Source: Pseudorasbora parva
Lineage: Eukaryota > Chordata > Actinopteri > Cypriniformes > Gobionidae
Length of the DNA stretch: 64,000 nt
Assembly: GCF_024679245.1 (NCBI RefSeq)
Contig: NC_090179.1
Location: 5,461,320-5,525,319, forward strand
Reading direction: 5' to 3'
Of the stretch, positions 22,292 to 34,499 are shown piece after piece. The position numbers were made by a program, and so were the translations under genes. Position 1 is the stretch's first letter; the number at the start of each line of letters is the position of its first letter. A model generated the notes under the pieces. It was given only the letters and a program-made list of their open reading frames with translations. It did not search any database and was not told the DNA's origin.

Positions 22292-22726
22292 ATGCTTCGT
22301 TTGGGGAAGTCATTTGAGGCATGGGGGTGGGTTGGTTTGTGGGGGCTTAAAGTTCGAGGTTTAAGTGTTTGTTTGTTTTTGTTTTTTCTTCTTCTATGGC
22401 GGGGGAATGTTATTGTGGTCTCACTTTATGTTTTTGATCTAATACCATCTGGGTGTGTAAATGTTATTATCGGCAGAGATTTCAATTGCCATTTAGATCC
22501 GTTTTTAGACCGATCATCCTCATAGCCACCTCCTAGTATAGCCTTGGTACAGATCCTCAACAGATTGATTGAGGAAAGGAACATGGTAGATGTTTGGAGG
22601 TTGCAACATCCAACAGAAAGGGAATACTCATTTTACTCGCATGTGCATAAATCCTAAACTAGGATCGATCGTTTTTTAGTTACCTCCGAACTGATACATA
22701 GAATAACTGGTACACAGTATCATAAC
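22292..22726 (+). pseudogene. L1 endonuclease remnant
   Basis: Only scraps of the APE-type endonuclease remain: VIIGRDFNCHLDP, containing the DFN motif, then a stop at 22,523-22,525. The N-terminal half of the domain, with its first catalytic residues, is absent. The next frame resumes with SDHSPI, the end of the endonuclease. Confidence 0.75.
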
Positions 22727-25700
22727 ATGGTGATATCAGACCATAGCCCCATCTCACTTCAAATTAATAGGATCATGCCACAACAAAATTATCATTGCCG
22801 ATTTAACCCTTACTTACTTAAAGACCCAGCTTTTGAAAGCCACATTAACGACAAACTGGATGATTTCTTTTTAAATAATAACAATGGCCAAGTCTCTGAT
22901 TCAATTCTATGGGATACCCTTAAGGCAGTTATAAGGGGTCATATTATAGCTTTTGAAACGGCTAGTAAGAGAAAAAGCAATAGCAGGCTTTTGATAATCG
23001 AAAATTCACTCACAGCATTAGAACAGGTATATAGAAGCTCTGGACTACAACAAGATTATAATAAGATACTGAATCTAAAGTATGAATATAATTCGATCTT
23101 GAACAAAAGAATTGAGAATCTCTTACTTAAACTGAAACAAAAACACTTTGAATTAGGTGATAAGCCAGAAACTTTATTAGCGAGACAGTTAAGGGGGGAG
23201 CAAACAAAGCAAACAATTCATCAAATTAAGTCAAACACAGCTGAGATTGTAACCAATCCAGAAGAAATTAATGAATCCTTTAAGGATTTTTACTCTGATC
23301 TTTACTCCTCAAAATGCAACGCCAGTCAAGAGGATTATGAATCTTTTTTTGATAGTCTTAATCTTCCCCAGTTAGACAAAATTGCAAAAGGAGATCTAGA
23401 ACGTGCATTTTCTGAAGCAGACATACTAGAGGCCATCAAGTCTTTTCCGTCGGGCAAAGCACCAGGTCCAGATGGTTTTGGGTGTGAATTTTATAAAGCC
23501 TTCTCTTTAAAACTAGCCCCTTACTTATTGAAAATGATCAACGATTCCTATGAAAATGGCAGACTCCCCAATTCATTATATGAGGCCAATATTTGTGTTC
23601 TATTAAAGAAAGGAAAAGATGACACAGACCCAGACAATTATAGACCTATATCACCTATATCACATCTTAACTTTGATCAGAAGGTGATAACAATAATGTT
23701 AGCAAACAGACTTGATAAGCATATTTCACCATTAGTACACCCAGACCAAACTGGGTTTATACCAGGTCGTTTCTCCTTTTCCAATGTTCGTCTCCTCCTT
23801 AATATTCTCTATAAGGAGCATGGTAAGGAAGCCTCAGGAGCAATCATTTCACTAGACGCCCAAAAGGCGTTTGATCAAATAGAGTGGCCGTTCATGATAA
23901 AAGCGCTGGAGCACTTTGGATTTGGGAGTCGTTTTATCAAGTGGGTAAAAATTCTATATTTATGTCCCTGTTCATCCATTTTGACTAACTCTAACAAATC
24001 AAAATCTTTTGAGTTGCATCGAGGAGTTAGGCAAGGAGACCCTCTTTCCCCTCTCCGTTTTGATATTGCGTTGGAACCACTAGCAGTAGGGATTAGAAGT
24101 CACCCACATATACATGGAATAAAGATGGGAAAGGATGAAGCTTTGGTTAGTCTATATGCTGATGATCTATTAATATATCTTTCTGACCCAGCCAAATCAG
24201 TCCCATATTTGCTTGATTATATTAATGCTTTCGGTAAAATCTCTGGGTATACTATTAACTGGTCCAAAAGTGAGTTTATGTCACTTGCCAGAAACACAAA
24301 TTCCAGTCAGGTTGATCCCTCACTTTTTAAAACAACCGAGGACCACTTTACATATCTTGGCATTGTGGTACCAAAGAACCCCAAACAAATATTCAAATTA
24401 AACTTTTTAGCTAAGTTTGACAAATTAAAAGACAATATAGAGCGATGGAGGCTCCTTCCGCTATCCATGATTGGCAAAATTAATGCAATTAAAATGGTCA
24501 TGTTACCACAGTTCCTCTACCTTTTTCAAAATTTGCCTATTTATATACCTGTATCTTTTTTTAAGCTTTTGGATTCAGCTATCATACCGTTTATTTGGGC
24601 GTACAAGACGCCCCGAATAGCAAAAACACACTTACAGAAACCCGCTCAGATGGGAGGCCTAGGGCTCCCAGTATTTAAATATTACTATTGGGCAGCAAAT
24701 GCCAGGGCTTTATCTTATTGGCAGAAGGGTATCCCTAATGAAACTTTCTCTGTGGCTGATCCTCTATGGATTAGGATAGAAACATCTTCTCTTTCAACAT
24801 CTTGTCTCTCAGTTTTACTTTTCTCAAAAGTTTCTCCCTCAACAAAATTAATTGGTACTAATTTAATAGTTAAAAATTCAATACGAATATTAAATCAAAT
24901 AAGGAAACATCTTAAATCCCCTGATGTCTCTGTCCTCACGCCCATCGCTAACAATCACATGTTTAAACCCTCTCAACTAGACCGAGGTTTTATTGATTGG
25001 AAAAATAAAGGTCTGATGTCTATTGGGGATCTCTATATAGATGGTAAATTTGCATCTTTTAGCGAATTGCAATCTGCATTTAATCTCCCACGGTCTGACT
25101 TTTTTCGATATCTACAAGTGAGACATTATGTTCAAACGGTTATTCCACAATTTATTGATAAACCAGAGTTTAACACTTATGAACAAATTTTTTCGGTTAA
25201 TCCAGGCTCTAGACATCTGGTTTCACGCTTTGTTAATTCCTTTCAACTGCCTGTGAACGCCAACCATATAAAAGAGGCCTGGGCTAGGGATTTTGATGAA
25301 GAAGTATGCGATGAAACCTGGAATGACAGTCTCAATAAGATCCAAGATTGCTCAATAAATGTGAGACACAGGTTGAATCAGTTTAAAGTGGTACATAGAT
25401 TGTATTATTCCAAAACAAAATTGAGTAAAATATACAATTCTATATCTCCGGTTAGCGATAGATGTAAGATAGAGGAGGGTTCTTTGTCACACATGTTTTG
25501 GTTTTGTCACAAACTGTCTAATTTTTGGACTGATATATTTGATTTCTTCTCAAAAGTTTTTCAAAAGGAGGTTAAGCCAGACCATGGTCTTGCAATTCTC
25601 GGATCTTCTGAGACACTGAATTCTCTTCCAAGATCACAGCAACGACCTCTATTGATGGGCATGATCCTTGCGAAAAAATCAATACTTTTAAACTGGAAAT

Positions 25701-25738
25701 CCTCAGACTCTCCATTGCTCCATTGCTTGGTTATGTGA
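22727..25738 (+). CDS. L1 ORF2 (reverse transcriptase part), 1003 codons
   Basis: A long uninterrupted frame beginning in the endonuclease end (SDHSPISL). The reverse transcriptase follows: GKAPGPDG, NYRPIS, DAQKAFDQIEW (first catalytic Asp), GVRQGDPLSP and the active-site YADDLLIYL at about residue 478. The C-terminal part ends with a Cys/His segment (CKIEEGSLSHMFWFCH). The family's ORF2p nicks target DNA and primes reverse transcription there. Because the endonuclease is deleted the copy cannot be autonomous, yet the RT frame is fully open, which suggests recent insertion. The ATG used here is internal; the true ORF2 start is lost. Confidence 0.9.
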   Translation: MVISDHSPISLQINRIMPQQNYHCRFNPYLLKDPAFESHINDKLDDFFLNNNNGQVSDSILWDTLKAVIRGHIIAFETASKRKSNSRLLIIENSLTALEQVYRSSGLQQDYNKILNLKYEYNSILNKRIENLLLKLKQKHFELGDKPETLLARQLRGEQTKQTIHQIKSNTAEIVTNPEEINESFKDFYSDLYSSKCNASQEDYESFFDSLNLPQLDKIAKGDLERAFSEADILEAIKSFPSGKAPGPDGFGCEFYKAFSLKLAPYLLKMINDSYENGRLPNSLYEANICVLLKKGKDDTDPDNYRPISPISHLNFDQKVITIMLANRLDKHISPLVHPDQTGFIPGRFSFSNVRLLLNILYKEHGKEASGAIISLDAQKAFDQIEWPFMIKALEHFGFGSRFIKWVKILYLCPCSSILTNSNKSKSFELHRGVRQGDPLSPLRFDIALEPLAVGIRSHPHIHGIKMGKDEALVSLYADDLLIYLSDPAKSVPYLLDYINAFGKISGYTINWSKSEFMSLARNTNSSQVDPSLFKTTEDHFTYLGIVVPKNPKQIFKLNFLAKFDKLKDNIERWRLLPLSMIGKINAIKMVMLPQFLYLFQNLPIYIPVSFFKLLDSAIIPFIWAYKTPRIAKTHLQKPAQMGGLGLPVFKYYYWAANARALSYWQKGIPNETFSVADPLWIRIETSSLSTSCLSVLLFSKVSPSTKLIGTNLIVKNSIRILNQIRKHLKSPDVSVLTPIANNHMFKPSQLDRGFIDWKNKGLMSIGDLYIDGKFASFSELQSAFNLPRSDFFRYLQVRHYVQTVIPQFIDKPEFNTYEQIFSVNPGSRHLVSRFVNSFQLPVNANHIKEAWARDFDEEVCDETWNDSLNKIQDCSINVRHRLNQFKVVHRLYYSKTKLSKIYNSISPVSDRCKIEEGSLSHMFWFCHKLSNFWTDIFDFFSKVFQKEVKPDHGLAILGSSETLNSLPRSQQRPLLMGMILAKKSILLNWKSSDSPLLHCLVM

Positions 25739-26172
25739 ATTGTTTCATGTCATACAAATGGAGAAGATACTTTCCTTGGAGTCCAAGTCTCACCGCCAAT
25801 TTCAAACTGCATGGCAGCCCTTTGTGGATTTCCTAAAGCCTGAATAATGTACAATTTATTGTTCTCACTGTACTAATTATTTTATGGCTAAGTCTTGTTT
25901 ATGCTAGCTCAACCCCTCATGTTTTTGTTATTTTTATTTATTTATTTTTTATTTATTCACTTACTTACTTTCTTTTTTTTTATTTATTTATTTTTTGTTT
26001 CTTTTGTTATGGGTATTTTGTCTGGTTTTCCTTGTTTTGTACTCATTTGTACTCTATGCAAAAATTTAAATAAAATATATAAAAAAATAAAAAAATAAAA
26101 AAGAACTCCCAAACCAGGGCTGCGAGAACAAAAACGTAATTGTTCTTGCGTTGTATGTTCAAGCCTTTAGAG

Positions 26173-28505
26173 TCGATTCAAGACACTTTGCTGTGCCACA
26201 AACAGGATTTTGGATGATGTCACTGAATCACTGAATAGATGTCCTTATTTAAGAACTTTCTCAGATTCCCATTGAATGGTGAAATTCCTTTACATTCAAC
26301 ACACATTTGACAATAAAGAATTTTCAAGACAATACATTTAGGAAGAGAAATTGGATAAATAATCAAATGTAAAATAACTGCATATTTAACTGTTTAAATT
26401 AAAGATTAATCCTCATTAAACTTACAAAAGCTATTCAATCAAGAGCAGTGGGTGATGTCCTTATCTTTTGTTTGACATTAAACAGACAGCAGTAATGGCT
26501 ACTTCCCCTTTAAGACCTAATACTGGGATGTGCCTTCTTTCTCGACTGTATAAAGTTATCTTAAGGCATATACAGTCTGCTTAGATACTCATCATGATGG
26601 ACATGATGACATACTTCTTGTGTGAGTTTGTCCGTTCAAGCGCAAGACTTGAAAGAGAACTGAATATTTGCGCGCTATATTTGAGACAAATGTTCTCACA
26701 GCGCGCCCGAGTCCTCATTCGTGTTTTCTGGCGAATGTACGGGTTATGACGGTAAAATGACTGGCCATACGGCAGCACCCGCATCAGAGGCGTAGCCAGA
26801 ACATTTTTTCAGGGGTGGCCAGGAACGACCCAGTGATTTTATTGGGGTGGCCAAAAAAATACTACTGACTATGATATATATATAAACAAACATTTGTCAA
26901 CTATTATTAAGCATTGTGATATGCATACTTATTAATATGTTGTTCACTTTTACTTCTTTAAAGGCTGTTGTTCATTACATGATACGTTTAACAGGCTACT
27001 ACTAAATTCCCACAAGGATTTTAACATCATATTATTAGAAATGCATCATAAGCACCGATCTATACAGAGAACAGTGACCATAAATTATAAATCTTTAATA
27101 AAAATCCCTGTTTTTACTTGTGTTTAAATTCAAACCACACATGATTAAACCTGATTGGTTCCAGAGCCGTTGAACGACTCTGATTGGTTCTCATAATAAT
27201 GAGCTCTCCTCAGAGATTCTGTTCATCAGATGCTGTGAATTTGTGCGTGTTGCTTGAATGCGATAAAAAAAATCAAAATTTAAACGCAATGTCTCTTCAG
27301 AAGACTTGGAGGAAACCATGTGATTCGTATGGATTACTTTGGCGATGTTTTGTAGTTGTTATTGTTGTTGTTGTTTTTTGCAACAAGCTTTTTGACAGTT
27401 TTCTTCAGGCAAGTTGACTTTCATTGGAGAGTAACGTACATCTCTCATTATTATTTTGACTCCAGGTAAGATTTGTATTTACTTAACGTTTACTTAACTT
27501 AACTTTTTGTGCCAGTTGTATTTCTGACACAAAATGTAATTGTAACAGCACTTCTTTTTCGTTTTCAGCTAGCGTTAATAGCTACATTCAATTTGACCAT
27601 CAAAGCCAAGCTTTTAAAATCTACATTTAATCGACGTAGAATGGTTGCGCTCGGCAATCAGCTGGCGTTACCCGTAGCTATTTTTACCACAATGCAACCT
27701 GTTGTTTGTAATTGTACTTTTAGTTGCTTTGTAATTGTACTTAAAACACACTCAAACATACATGTGCACAAAAACTCTCTCTCTCACAGACTCACACACC
27801 CCAACAGATCGGCGAGGATACACACACCCGCACTGTGTGCGTGCATACATCGTCCTCATTCACTATTCCCTGTATTGATATCATAAGCCGCGTTTCCACT
27901 GTAGGAACTTTACCCAGGAACTTTGGGAGGTACTCGGTGTGCTTAGACCGCAGGATCCAGGGTCTCAATGAAGTTCTGGGTAAATATTTCCATCAAAAGC
28001 AGCACAGCTTGAATCTCTTCCATACTCGTTTATTAATTTTTTACAGTCTATTTTTCACCATGTAAACGACCTGACCGATTACTATAAGTGTGCGTTCTTA
28101 CATGACGTGACAGCGCACCGCGCTCATGTTGACAAGAGAGGAAAGCTCATTTTTCTGAGGGGTAAACTTTTTATTTCGTAAGTTATGAAGATAATGTTGG
28201 AATATTGACACAGCGTATATTGCCCCAGGCAGTTTTTACTTTAACTGCGCCTGACAGAAGATTTTTTTTTCTTTCTGAGATGATTATTACACTTTACAAC
28301 AGATAAATAGCTTATATAATACTGTATTAGTCCTGGTGGCCGTTAAGAGTTGCTATGGCTACAGTAAACACACTCCAGCTGCTGGAGAAAACAGCGTTGA
28401 CATTTTTGATGCGGCAGACAAACTGCATGTGACAAAATGATTGCGATTGAAAGTCATCACATGTAAACACCAGATCGGTTTAGATAACGTCTCATTATAC
28501 AGTCT
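26173..28505. other. intergenic repeat DNA, no gene recognised
   Basis: Contains CAGAGGCGTAGCCAGAA at 26,787, possibly the left end of a DNA element whose right end lies near 34,190; a TTTCCACTGTAGGAACTTTA block at 27,893, of a type common in fish repeats; and AT-rich unassigned sequence. Confidence 0.4.
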
Positions 28506-28607
28506 ATGAGATACGGGGCTACAGATAGACGATTGATATGCAGCAGATTAACTGTAATACCTAGTGTGACCAGCAGAGAGAACTATTTAGGTATAGGACC
28601 ATGGGAT

Positions 28608-29400
28608 GGGGGCATGAGGAAGAGAGCTTCACTTTTCAAACGGGAGAGTGAGGGAGCGGCTGCGCCGGGTCGGTTGGAGGTGGATGGGATGGCAAGACGA
28701 TTGGCTCCGAAGGTGGTTGGCAACAACTGGACTGTGAATGGGCAGGAGTATGCAGAGGGAAGTGACGAATCAGGAAGTGAATTAGGAGAGATGGAAGTAG
28801 GTGGCGGTAGTAATGGTAAATGGGATACGGTTAGAAATAATAAACGGAAAAAGAAACAACAGAATAAAACTGATGAAAGTGAATCCGACAGGGGATCAAA
28901 TGTAAAAGAAGCGAAGAAAGAGGAATATAAAGTGTTTGTAAAACTTACACATGAAGGAGACTCGTTTGAAGGTATGAATCCAATTCAGCTGACAAAAGCA
29001 CTAAATAAAGAGTGCTAAAATTCTGAGAAATGGATCATTGTTGATTATTTGTAAGGTTACAAAACAGCAAGGGAAAGTGTTCAAGCTGGACAAGATAAAT
29101 GGAAAGAGAGTGGAATGTTCTACGGTTAATGGCAAAACATTTGTAAAAGGGGTTGTGACGGATTGCGGTAAACATATCGGTAGAAGATGTGAAAGAAAAT
29201 ATAACAAATGCAAATGTAAAAGACATCAAACGTCTAAAAACAAAAAGGGACGGAAGTATAAGGGATAGCACCTCGATTGTGATCACTTTTGATGAGGAAA
29301 CTCTACCTGAGAAGATTTGTATTGGATACATGTGTTACAATGTAAGGCTATACATTCCTCCACCACTTAGATGTTTCAAGTGTCAGAGGAGCCTAATTTT
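28608..29400 (+). pseudogene. I-type LINE ORF1, frameshifted
   Basis: The first frame ends at 29,018 with KLTHEGDSFEGMNPIQLTKA; the following frame carries ICKVTKQQGKVFKLDKING and a third one ends with LYIPPPLRCFKCQ, the start of a CCHC zinc knuckle. The order fits the nucleic-acid-binding ORF1 of I-group elements. At least two frame changes break it. Confidence 0.7.
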
Positions 29401-30785
29401 TAATGGTCAGGAATTTTAGAAGTATATTGATGATTTAGTAGAAAAACCTAGTGTAATATGTATACAGGAGACATGGCTAAAACCACAATTAGATTTTATT
29501 ATAAAGTTAGAAGGGATAGAGAACTTGGCAGAGGAGGAGTAGCAACTACCTTATACTTCATTACATGAGGTATAAGGTAGATCAAATAAATTCAAATTAT
29601 GAAACAATTAGAAGTAAGATATGGACTGAAAGAGGTTGTATAGATATTATTAATTATTATAATCCTTGTGAGAAATTGAATCAAAGCATTTTAGAAGATG
29701 TTGGACTACAACAAAACAGCATAATATGGTGTGGGGATTTTAATTCGCATAATTCATTGTGGGGGGAGTAATGGTACGGATACAAATGGCATACTTATAG
29801 AGGAATTTATTCATGATAACTCCTTAGTATGTATTCATAATGGAGAAGGGACCAGGTATAATAATGTACATAATACTGAGGCAGTACTTGACCTGACATT
29901 TGTGTCTAGTTCAATAGCAGGGATCAGTACATGGAATGTGTCTAAAGATACTACTGTAGGGAGTGAGCATTACACGATAGTGACTAAAATTGGCACAACA
30001 ATTTGTTTTGAAAAGGAAAAAAGAATCCCAAGATGGAAACTAGAGAATGGAAAATGGGAAGCATTTAAGGAAATTTGTGGGAATATATGTATGGCTATAC
30101 GAGAGGAGAATCAGGGGGATATAAATGTCTTTAATAATCAGTTAATTAATGAAATTATTCAGTCAGCTGAGGAAACAATCCCTAAAAGCACAGGAATTAG
30201 GTGTTCCAAAAGTGTGCCTTGGTGGAGTGATGAGTGCAGGAATAAAGCATTTAGGCAACATAAAACGTATCATTCTCAGCAGGCTATGATCCAATATAAT
30301 AGGGCCCAAGCAATAGTAAGTAGAACAATTAAAATACAAAAACATATATTTTGGAGACAATATTGTAGTAGTATTGGAAGAGAAGTACAACTATCAGAAG
30401 TATGGGGCATAATCAGGAAAATGGGGGGCATTAGAAGGAACTATGAATTACCAGAGAAGAAAAGTGGGAATAAGATGGCTGTTAGCAACCTAGAAAAGGC
30501 TGAACTATTAGTTCAAACATTTCTGAAAGTACATAGTTCTGATAATCTTTCAGAAGAGGCCAGACAGAGTAGGAATGTAACCTTAATGAAATGTCCTAAT
30601 ATTTTAAATAAAAATGAGATTCTAGGAAGTTCATTAGACCTGCCGTTTAACATGTTTGAGATCAAAAGAGCAATAATTAGTCAGACTACTCCAGGTAGGG
30701 ATGGGGTATGTTATAAATTGTTGGCACACATGACAGAAGACACATTAGAAATAATATTAAGTCTGGTATGGTATTCCATACTGAT
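29400..30785 (+). pseudogene. I-type LINE ORF2 (endonuclease and RT start)
   Basis: After a stop at 29,417-29,419 the frame shows VICIQETWLKPQ (endonuclease), and later IIWCGDFNSHNSLWG with the DFN motif. A frame change at about 29,760 leads to a 350-codon stretch with SVPWWSDEC and, at the end, TTPGRDGVCYKLL, the start of the RT domain. The RT palm is missing by truncation. Confidence 0.8.
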
Positions 30786-30869
30786 GGTATTCCATCTTTG
30801 TAGATCCGATTTTATTGCTTTATTCCAAGGGCCATAGTTAGCTTCAAACATTTTAGTGAAGTCTCTGTG

Positions 30870-32416
30870 CAATACCACCCCTAGATATCTGATATTGTCT
30901 GCCTCCCATTTCCAATTATAACTATCCTTGACTTCTTGTGGAGGGTTATAGTTCAGAGTTAATACCTGCGTTTTATTTTCATTAACCTTGTACCCTGAAA
31001 AAGAGCTATAGTTTAGTAGTAGTTAATGATTTTAGGAACAACCTGTGTGGGGTAAGATATAGTTAATAGTAAATCATCAGCAAAAAGTGCCAATTTTTGC
31101 ACCCCTCCTACTGTTCTTACTCCAGTTATATCCTCTCTCTGCCTGATCCACTGGCTTAAAGGTTCGATAAACAAGGCCAAGAGGAGAGGCGAGATGCAAC
31201 ACCCTTGTCGAGTCCCGCGCTCCAATATAAATGATTCAGTAAGGTCTCCATACATTTTTTTCCTCACAGTTGGGTTATTGTATAACCCTAAGATAACCTC
31301 AATTCCAGATTTATCAAAACCAAATTTTTCAAGCACCTTATATAAGAAGGACCACTTCACTGAATCAAATGCTTTTTCGGCGTCCTCTAATTTTTGCTTA
31401 TCCACCCGCCTCATTATGTGTAAAACCCTCCTAATGTTGTCTTGAGTCTGTCTGTGTTTAATGAAACCCATTTGATCCTTATGTATTAATCCTGGTAAAA
31501 TAGTTTCTAATCTTCTTGACAGAATAGAGTTGAACAACTTATAGTCTATATTCAGAACACTAATTGGGCGATAGTTACTACACTGCAATCTATCCTTTCC
31601 TTCTTTTGGGAGGATAGAAATGATTGCTTCCCTCCATGATGGTGGGACTATCTTATTTGCCAACACCCAATTAAAAGTTTTCAGCAACGTTGGGACCAAA
31701 AAAAACCTGCATTGTTTTGTACCATTCCGGACCAAATCCATCTGCCCCTTCCATCTTCCCTCCCTTTAATCTTTTAATTGCTAATTGGATTTCTTCTTTA
31801 GTTATTGTAGTTAATAACTTTTTATTTTGTTCCTCCGTCACTTTTGGTAACTCAAGTTCAGACAAAAAGATATTGATGTCCTGGTTGTTGTCTATATGAG
31901 GTTGAGAATATAATGTCTTATAATAATCCAAAAAGCATTGTTGAATTTTTCTCTGTTCAATTTCTATTTGATCATTTAGGGGATTCTTAATTTTATGAAT
32001 GGATCTCTCTGCTTGCTGTTTCCTAAGCTTATAAGAGAGAAGTTTCAGTGATTTCCCCCCTTCCTCATAGTATTGTTGCTTTATAAACAGTACATCAGTT
32101 TTTTCTGTACATCTATTGTGTTCAAATCCATTTCTTTTTTCAATTTCATTATATACGATTTAATATTACCATTATGAGACCTCGAGTGTTGTCGTTGCAG
32201 ATCTAGCAACTTATCTTGTAAGTGCCGGAGTTTTTGCTGACCTATTTTTTTCAGATGGGAGGAAATACCAATTATTTCCTCCCTGATCACTGCCTTAAGT
32301 GCATCCCATAGTATTCCTGGTGACATATCATCCTTATCGTTATATTCTAAATACTCCTCTATTTCTTTCTTCAGACGTTCTTTACTATCAGGGTAATTAA
32401 GAATGTTTGTGTTCAA
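30870..32416 (-). pseudogene. L1 ORF2 fragment with reverse transcriptase
   Basis: Reading from 32,416 downward: a linker with LWDALKAVIREEIIG, then KGGKMEGADGFGPEWY, a frameshift near 31,700, then NYRPISVLN, the palm with AEKAFDSVKWSFLY, GTRQGCCISP and the active site FADDLLL. The frame closes at 31,013, and further residues typical of the thumb continue in another frame to 30,790. Several frameshifts disable it. Confidence 0.85.
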
Positions 32417-32485
32417 CCTCCATAAGGTAGATCTATCTGTTCAGACAGACATTAGTGTAAATTAAACTAAGTAATAGCTTTGTTT

Positions 32486-33384
32486 TTAGTTAAAGAGAAC
32501 AACAAAGTGGTTAAACCGTAATTTCCCGAAGGCGCAGGTGAGGTCCTCTTGAAGGCTGAGTTTGTCTTTGTAAACTGGGTCTCGCCTCTTATTTGTTGCG
32601 CTGCTCCCTGCTCCTCTGCCAACTCTGGTCCAGGTCAGCTGCTTCAGTTGCTCCAACGCTGTTTCTGGCGATCTGATGACCTTCACCGCATAGCCTCTCC
32701 TGGACATATCTGCAGTAGCTTCTGCCACTGTGTTGTAAATGTTAGTTTCTTCAGTGTATTTCACCTTCAGCCTAGCTGGAAAGAGAGTCTGAAAGGGGAT
32801 CTGCTGCTCTTTCAGAATCTTGCGCACCTCTGCATATTATTTTCATCTCTTTAGGATGAGAGGAGGATAGTCATGGTCTAAACTTACTTGTTTGCCGTTC
32901 CATGTGAATCCTTTTTTCTGTCATGCCTTGCGGAGCAAAAGGTCTTTGGTCTTAAATCTGAGGAATTTCACAATAATTGAGCGCAGGTGGCTAGGGAGCT
33001 ATGCGCCCGTTCGATGCATATGTCAAACTCATCTTGGGCAGGCCCCAAACCGTCATGCAGGAGCTTATCTAAAAAATCCCTCATTGTTGGAGAGTCCCGC
33101 TCTGCTGTCTCGGGTACCCCATAGATGCGGACGTTTTCCCTTTTTGTACGGCTCTCCAGGTCCATTCATTTGTCCTCCAACCTTATTTGTAACTTTATTA
33201 TTTTCGTCATGACATCCATGACATCCGTGTTCTAAATCCTCTCCTCTGTCTTCTCAATCCGCCCTTCAGCCTCGTCCATTCTCTCGCTCATCTTAGACAT
33301 TTCTTCCTTAATCTCCCCCAAACTCGCACTGTTTTCTTGGTGAAAGTCCCTCAGTTCCTGAAGTACCACATCTATGCTGGCCAT
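32486..33384 (-). pseudogene. L1 ORF1 fragment
   Basis: Starts MASIDVVLQELRDFHQENSA, with an acidic coiled coil (EEMSKMSERMDEAEGRI), then two stop codons, an RRM-like part with ENVRIYGVPETAERDS, and after further disruption a C-terminal part with FPARLKVKY. Same layout as the intact ORF1 at 21,218 but clearly inactivated. Confidence 0.8.
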
Positions 33385-33600
33385 GTCATTTCACTGAGCA
33401 GTAGCAGTCCACCAGTGAGCGGCCTCGTGTCGAGCAGGGAATCACATTAACGTTAGCAGGGAAGCTAGCGCTTTTTTCCCAGGTTTAAGCACCCACTATG
33501 TTGCTCCGTCGATGCTTTAGTTTGGGTGTATTTCGCTTACCCCCTCACTTATCTACCTCCAGGCTTTAAATTGCATTGTCTTAACGGGGTACATTTTAAA

Positions 33601-34430
33601 AATTCATAGGCTTCTTTGAGAGCCCGTTAACAGTGCTGCCATCACGTTGACGTTCAGACTGCAAGTCGAAAATGGCTTTGTTAATATTTCTTGTTTGTTA
33701 ATTAGGCCTACAACTATGAATCACATTTATTTTCAACTCAAAATTATGAAATTAGACAAAAGTTTATTCATTTGCCTGAATATTTTTGTCTTTTGTTTAA
33801 CTTTTTGTTTTCTGACTTAAAGCAGCAGCTGCCAAACATGTTTAATTTAGTCGCTTACATTTCTCTCACTTGACGTCAAGTTGTGCTGCTAAAATTTGCG
33901 CTCAGCCTCAGCAGTTTCTGTGTGAACATAAAGCCTGCCTACTCTGATTTGATTGGTTTGAGGAGCGGTGACAGGCCAATGAGGCTCAGATTTACGCACA
34001 CCTACACACCTCTGCTTCTGAAGTGAGCTCTGTGAGCTCAATTCGCGCCACTGCGAATTGAAGAACTCAACACACAGACAGACTAAAAGACAGGACGAAG
34101 CCGAAGCCTAAAGGTTAATCACATATTTTTTAGGGGGGCTGAGGCATAAGTTGAAGCAGAAGACCCCCTAAAAATTGCCTAGCAACGGCCACTGGACTTT
34201 GGCTTATTAAGTGTATGCCCCAGAGTTAGATAATTCCATATATATCATTCTCATCTCTGTGGATCCCATAACTCAGTCTGACACACACTCCCCAAGCCTA
34301 GCTTAGCACAAAGACTGGAGCTATATGGCTTCAGCTAGCCTACTGCTCAAAAAGTGACAAAATAATGCCAACATTTTCCTATTTACATGTTGCGATGTGT
34401 ATAGTGTGTCAATCTTTCTAATGTTGTATA
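33601..34430. other. unassigned repeat DNA
   Basis: No coding exon. Near 34,130-34,193 a CCCCCTAAAAATTGCCTAGC block precedes a possible element end (inverse: CAGTGGCCGTTGCTAGG) that loosely mirrors 26,787. Confidence 0.35.
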
Positions 34431-34499
34431 AGGCAAATCGTCAAATCCGCTTGAACCTCTGCTTCATTTCCACACGTCCGTTCTGTTTTGAGAAAGATG

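Larger units (their letters stand above)
21058..26101 (+). mobile_element. full-length L1-type LINE with 12-bp target duplication
   Basis: Flanked by AGAACTCCCAAA at 21,046-21,057 and 26,102-26,113, a perfect target-site duplication, and ending in an A-rich tail (about 26,063-26,101). It contains an intact ORF1 and a long ORF2. Between them the endonuclease region is largely deleted. Confidence 0.93.
20812..26172. mobile_element. short inverted-repeat element interrupted by L1
   Basis: Left end AAGCTTGGGACATACTCTGC and right end read inversely, AAAGGCTTGAACATACAACG, share about 20 of 27 positions and both continue GCAAGAACAA. Without the L1 between them the element would be about 310 bp. It is non-coding. 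Confidence 0.55.
28506..30785 (+). mobile_element. decayed I-clade (Nimb-like) LINE
   Basis: ORF1 and ORF2 fragments of one element in the same orientation, truncated at about 30,785 where a minus-strand L1 begins. A deletion joins the ORF1 zinc-knuckle region to the middle of the endonuclease near 29,400. The short duplicated word TGGTATTCCA marks the junction at 30,767-30,795. Confidence 0.75.
30786..33600 (-). mobile_element. second L1-type LINE, 3'-truncated, minus strand
   Basis: ORF1 begins at 33,384 and ORF2 fragments extend to 30,786, where the element abuts the I LINE. Most of the endonuclease is deleted between 32,416 and 32,486. It differs in sequence from the L1 at 21-26 kb, so it belongs to another L1 family. 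Confidence 0.85.
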
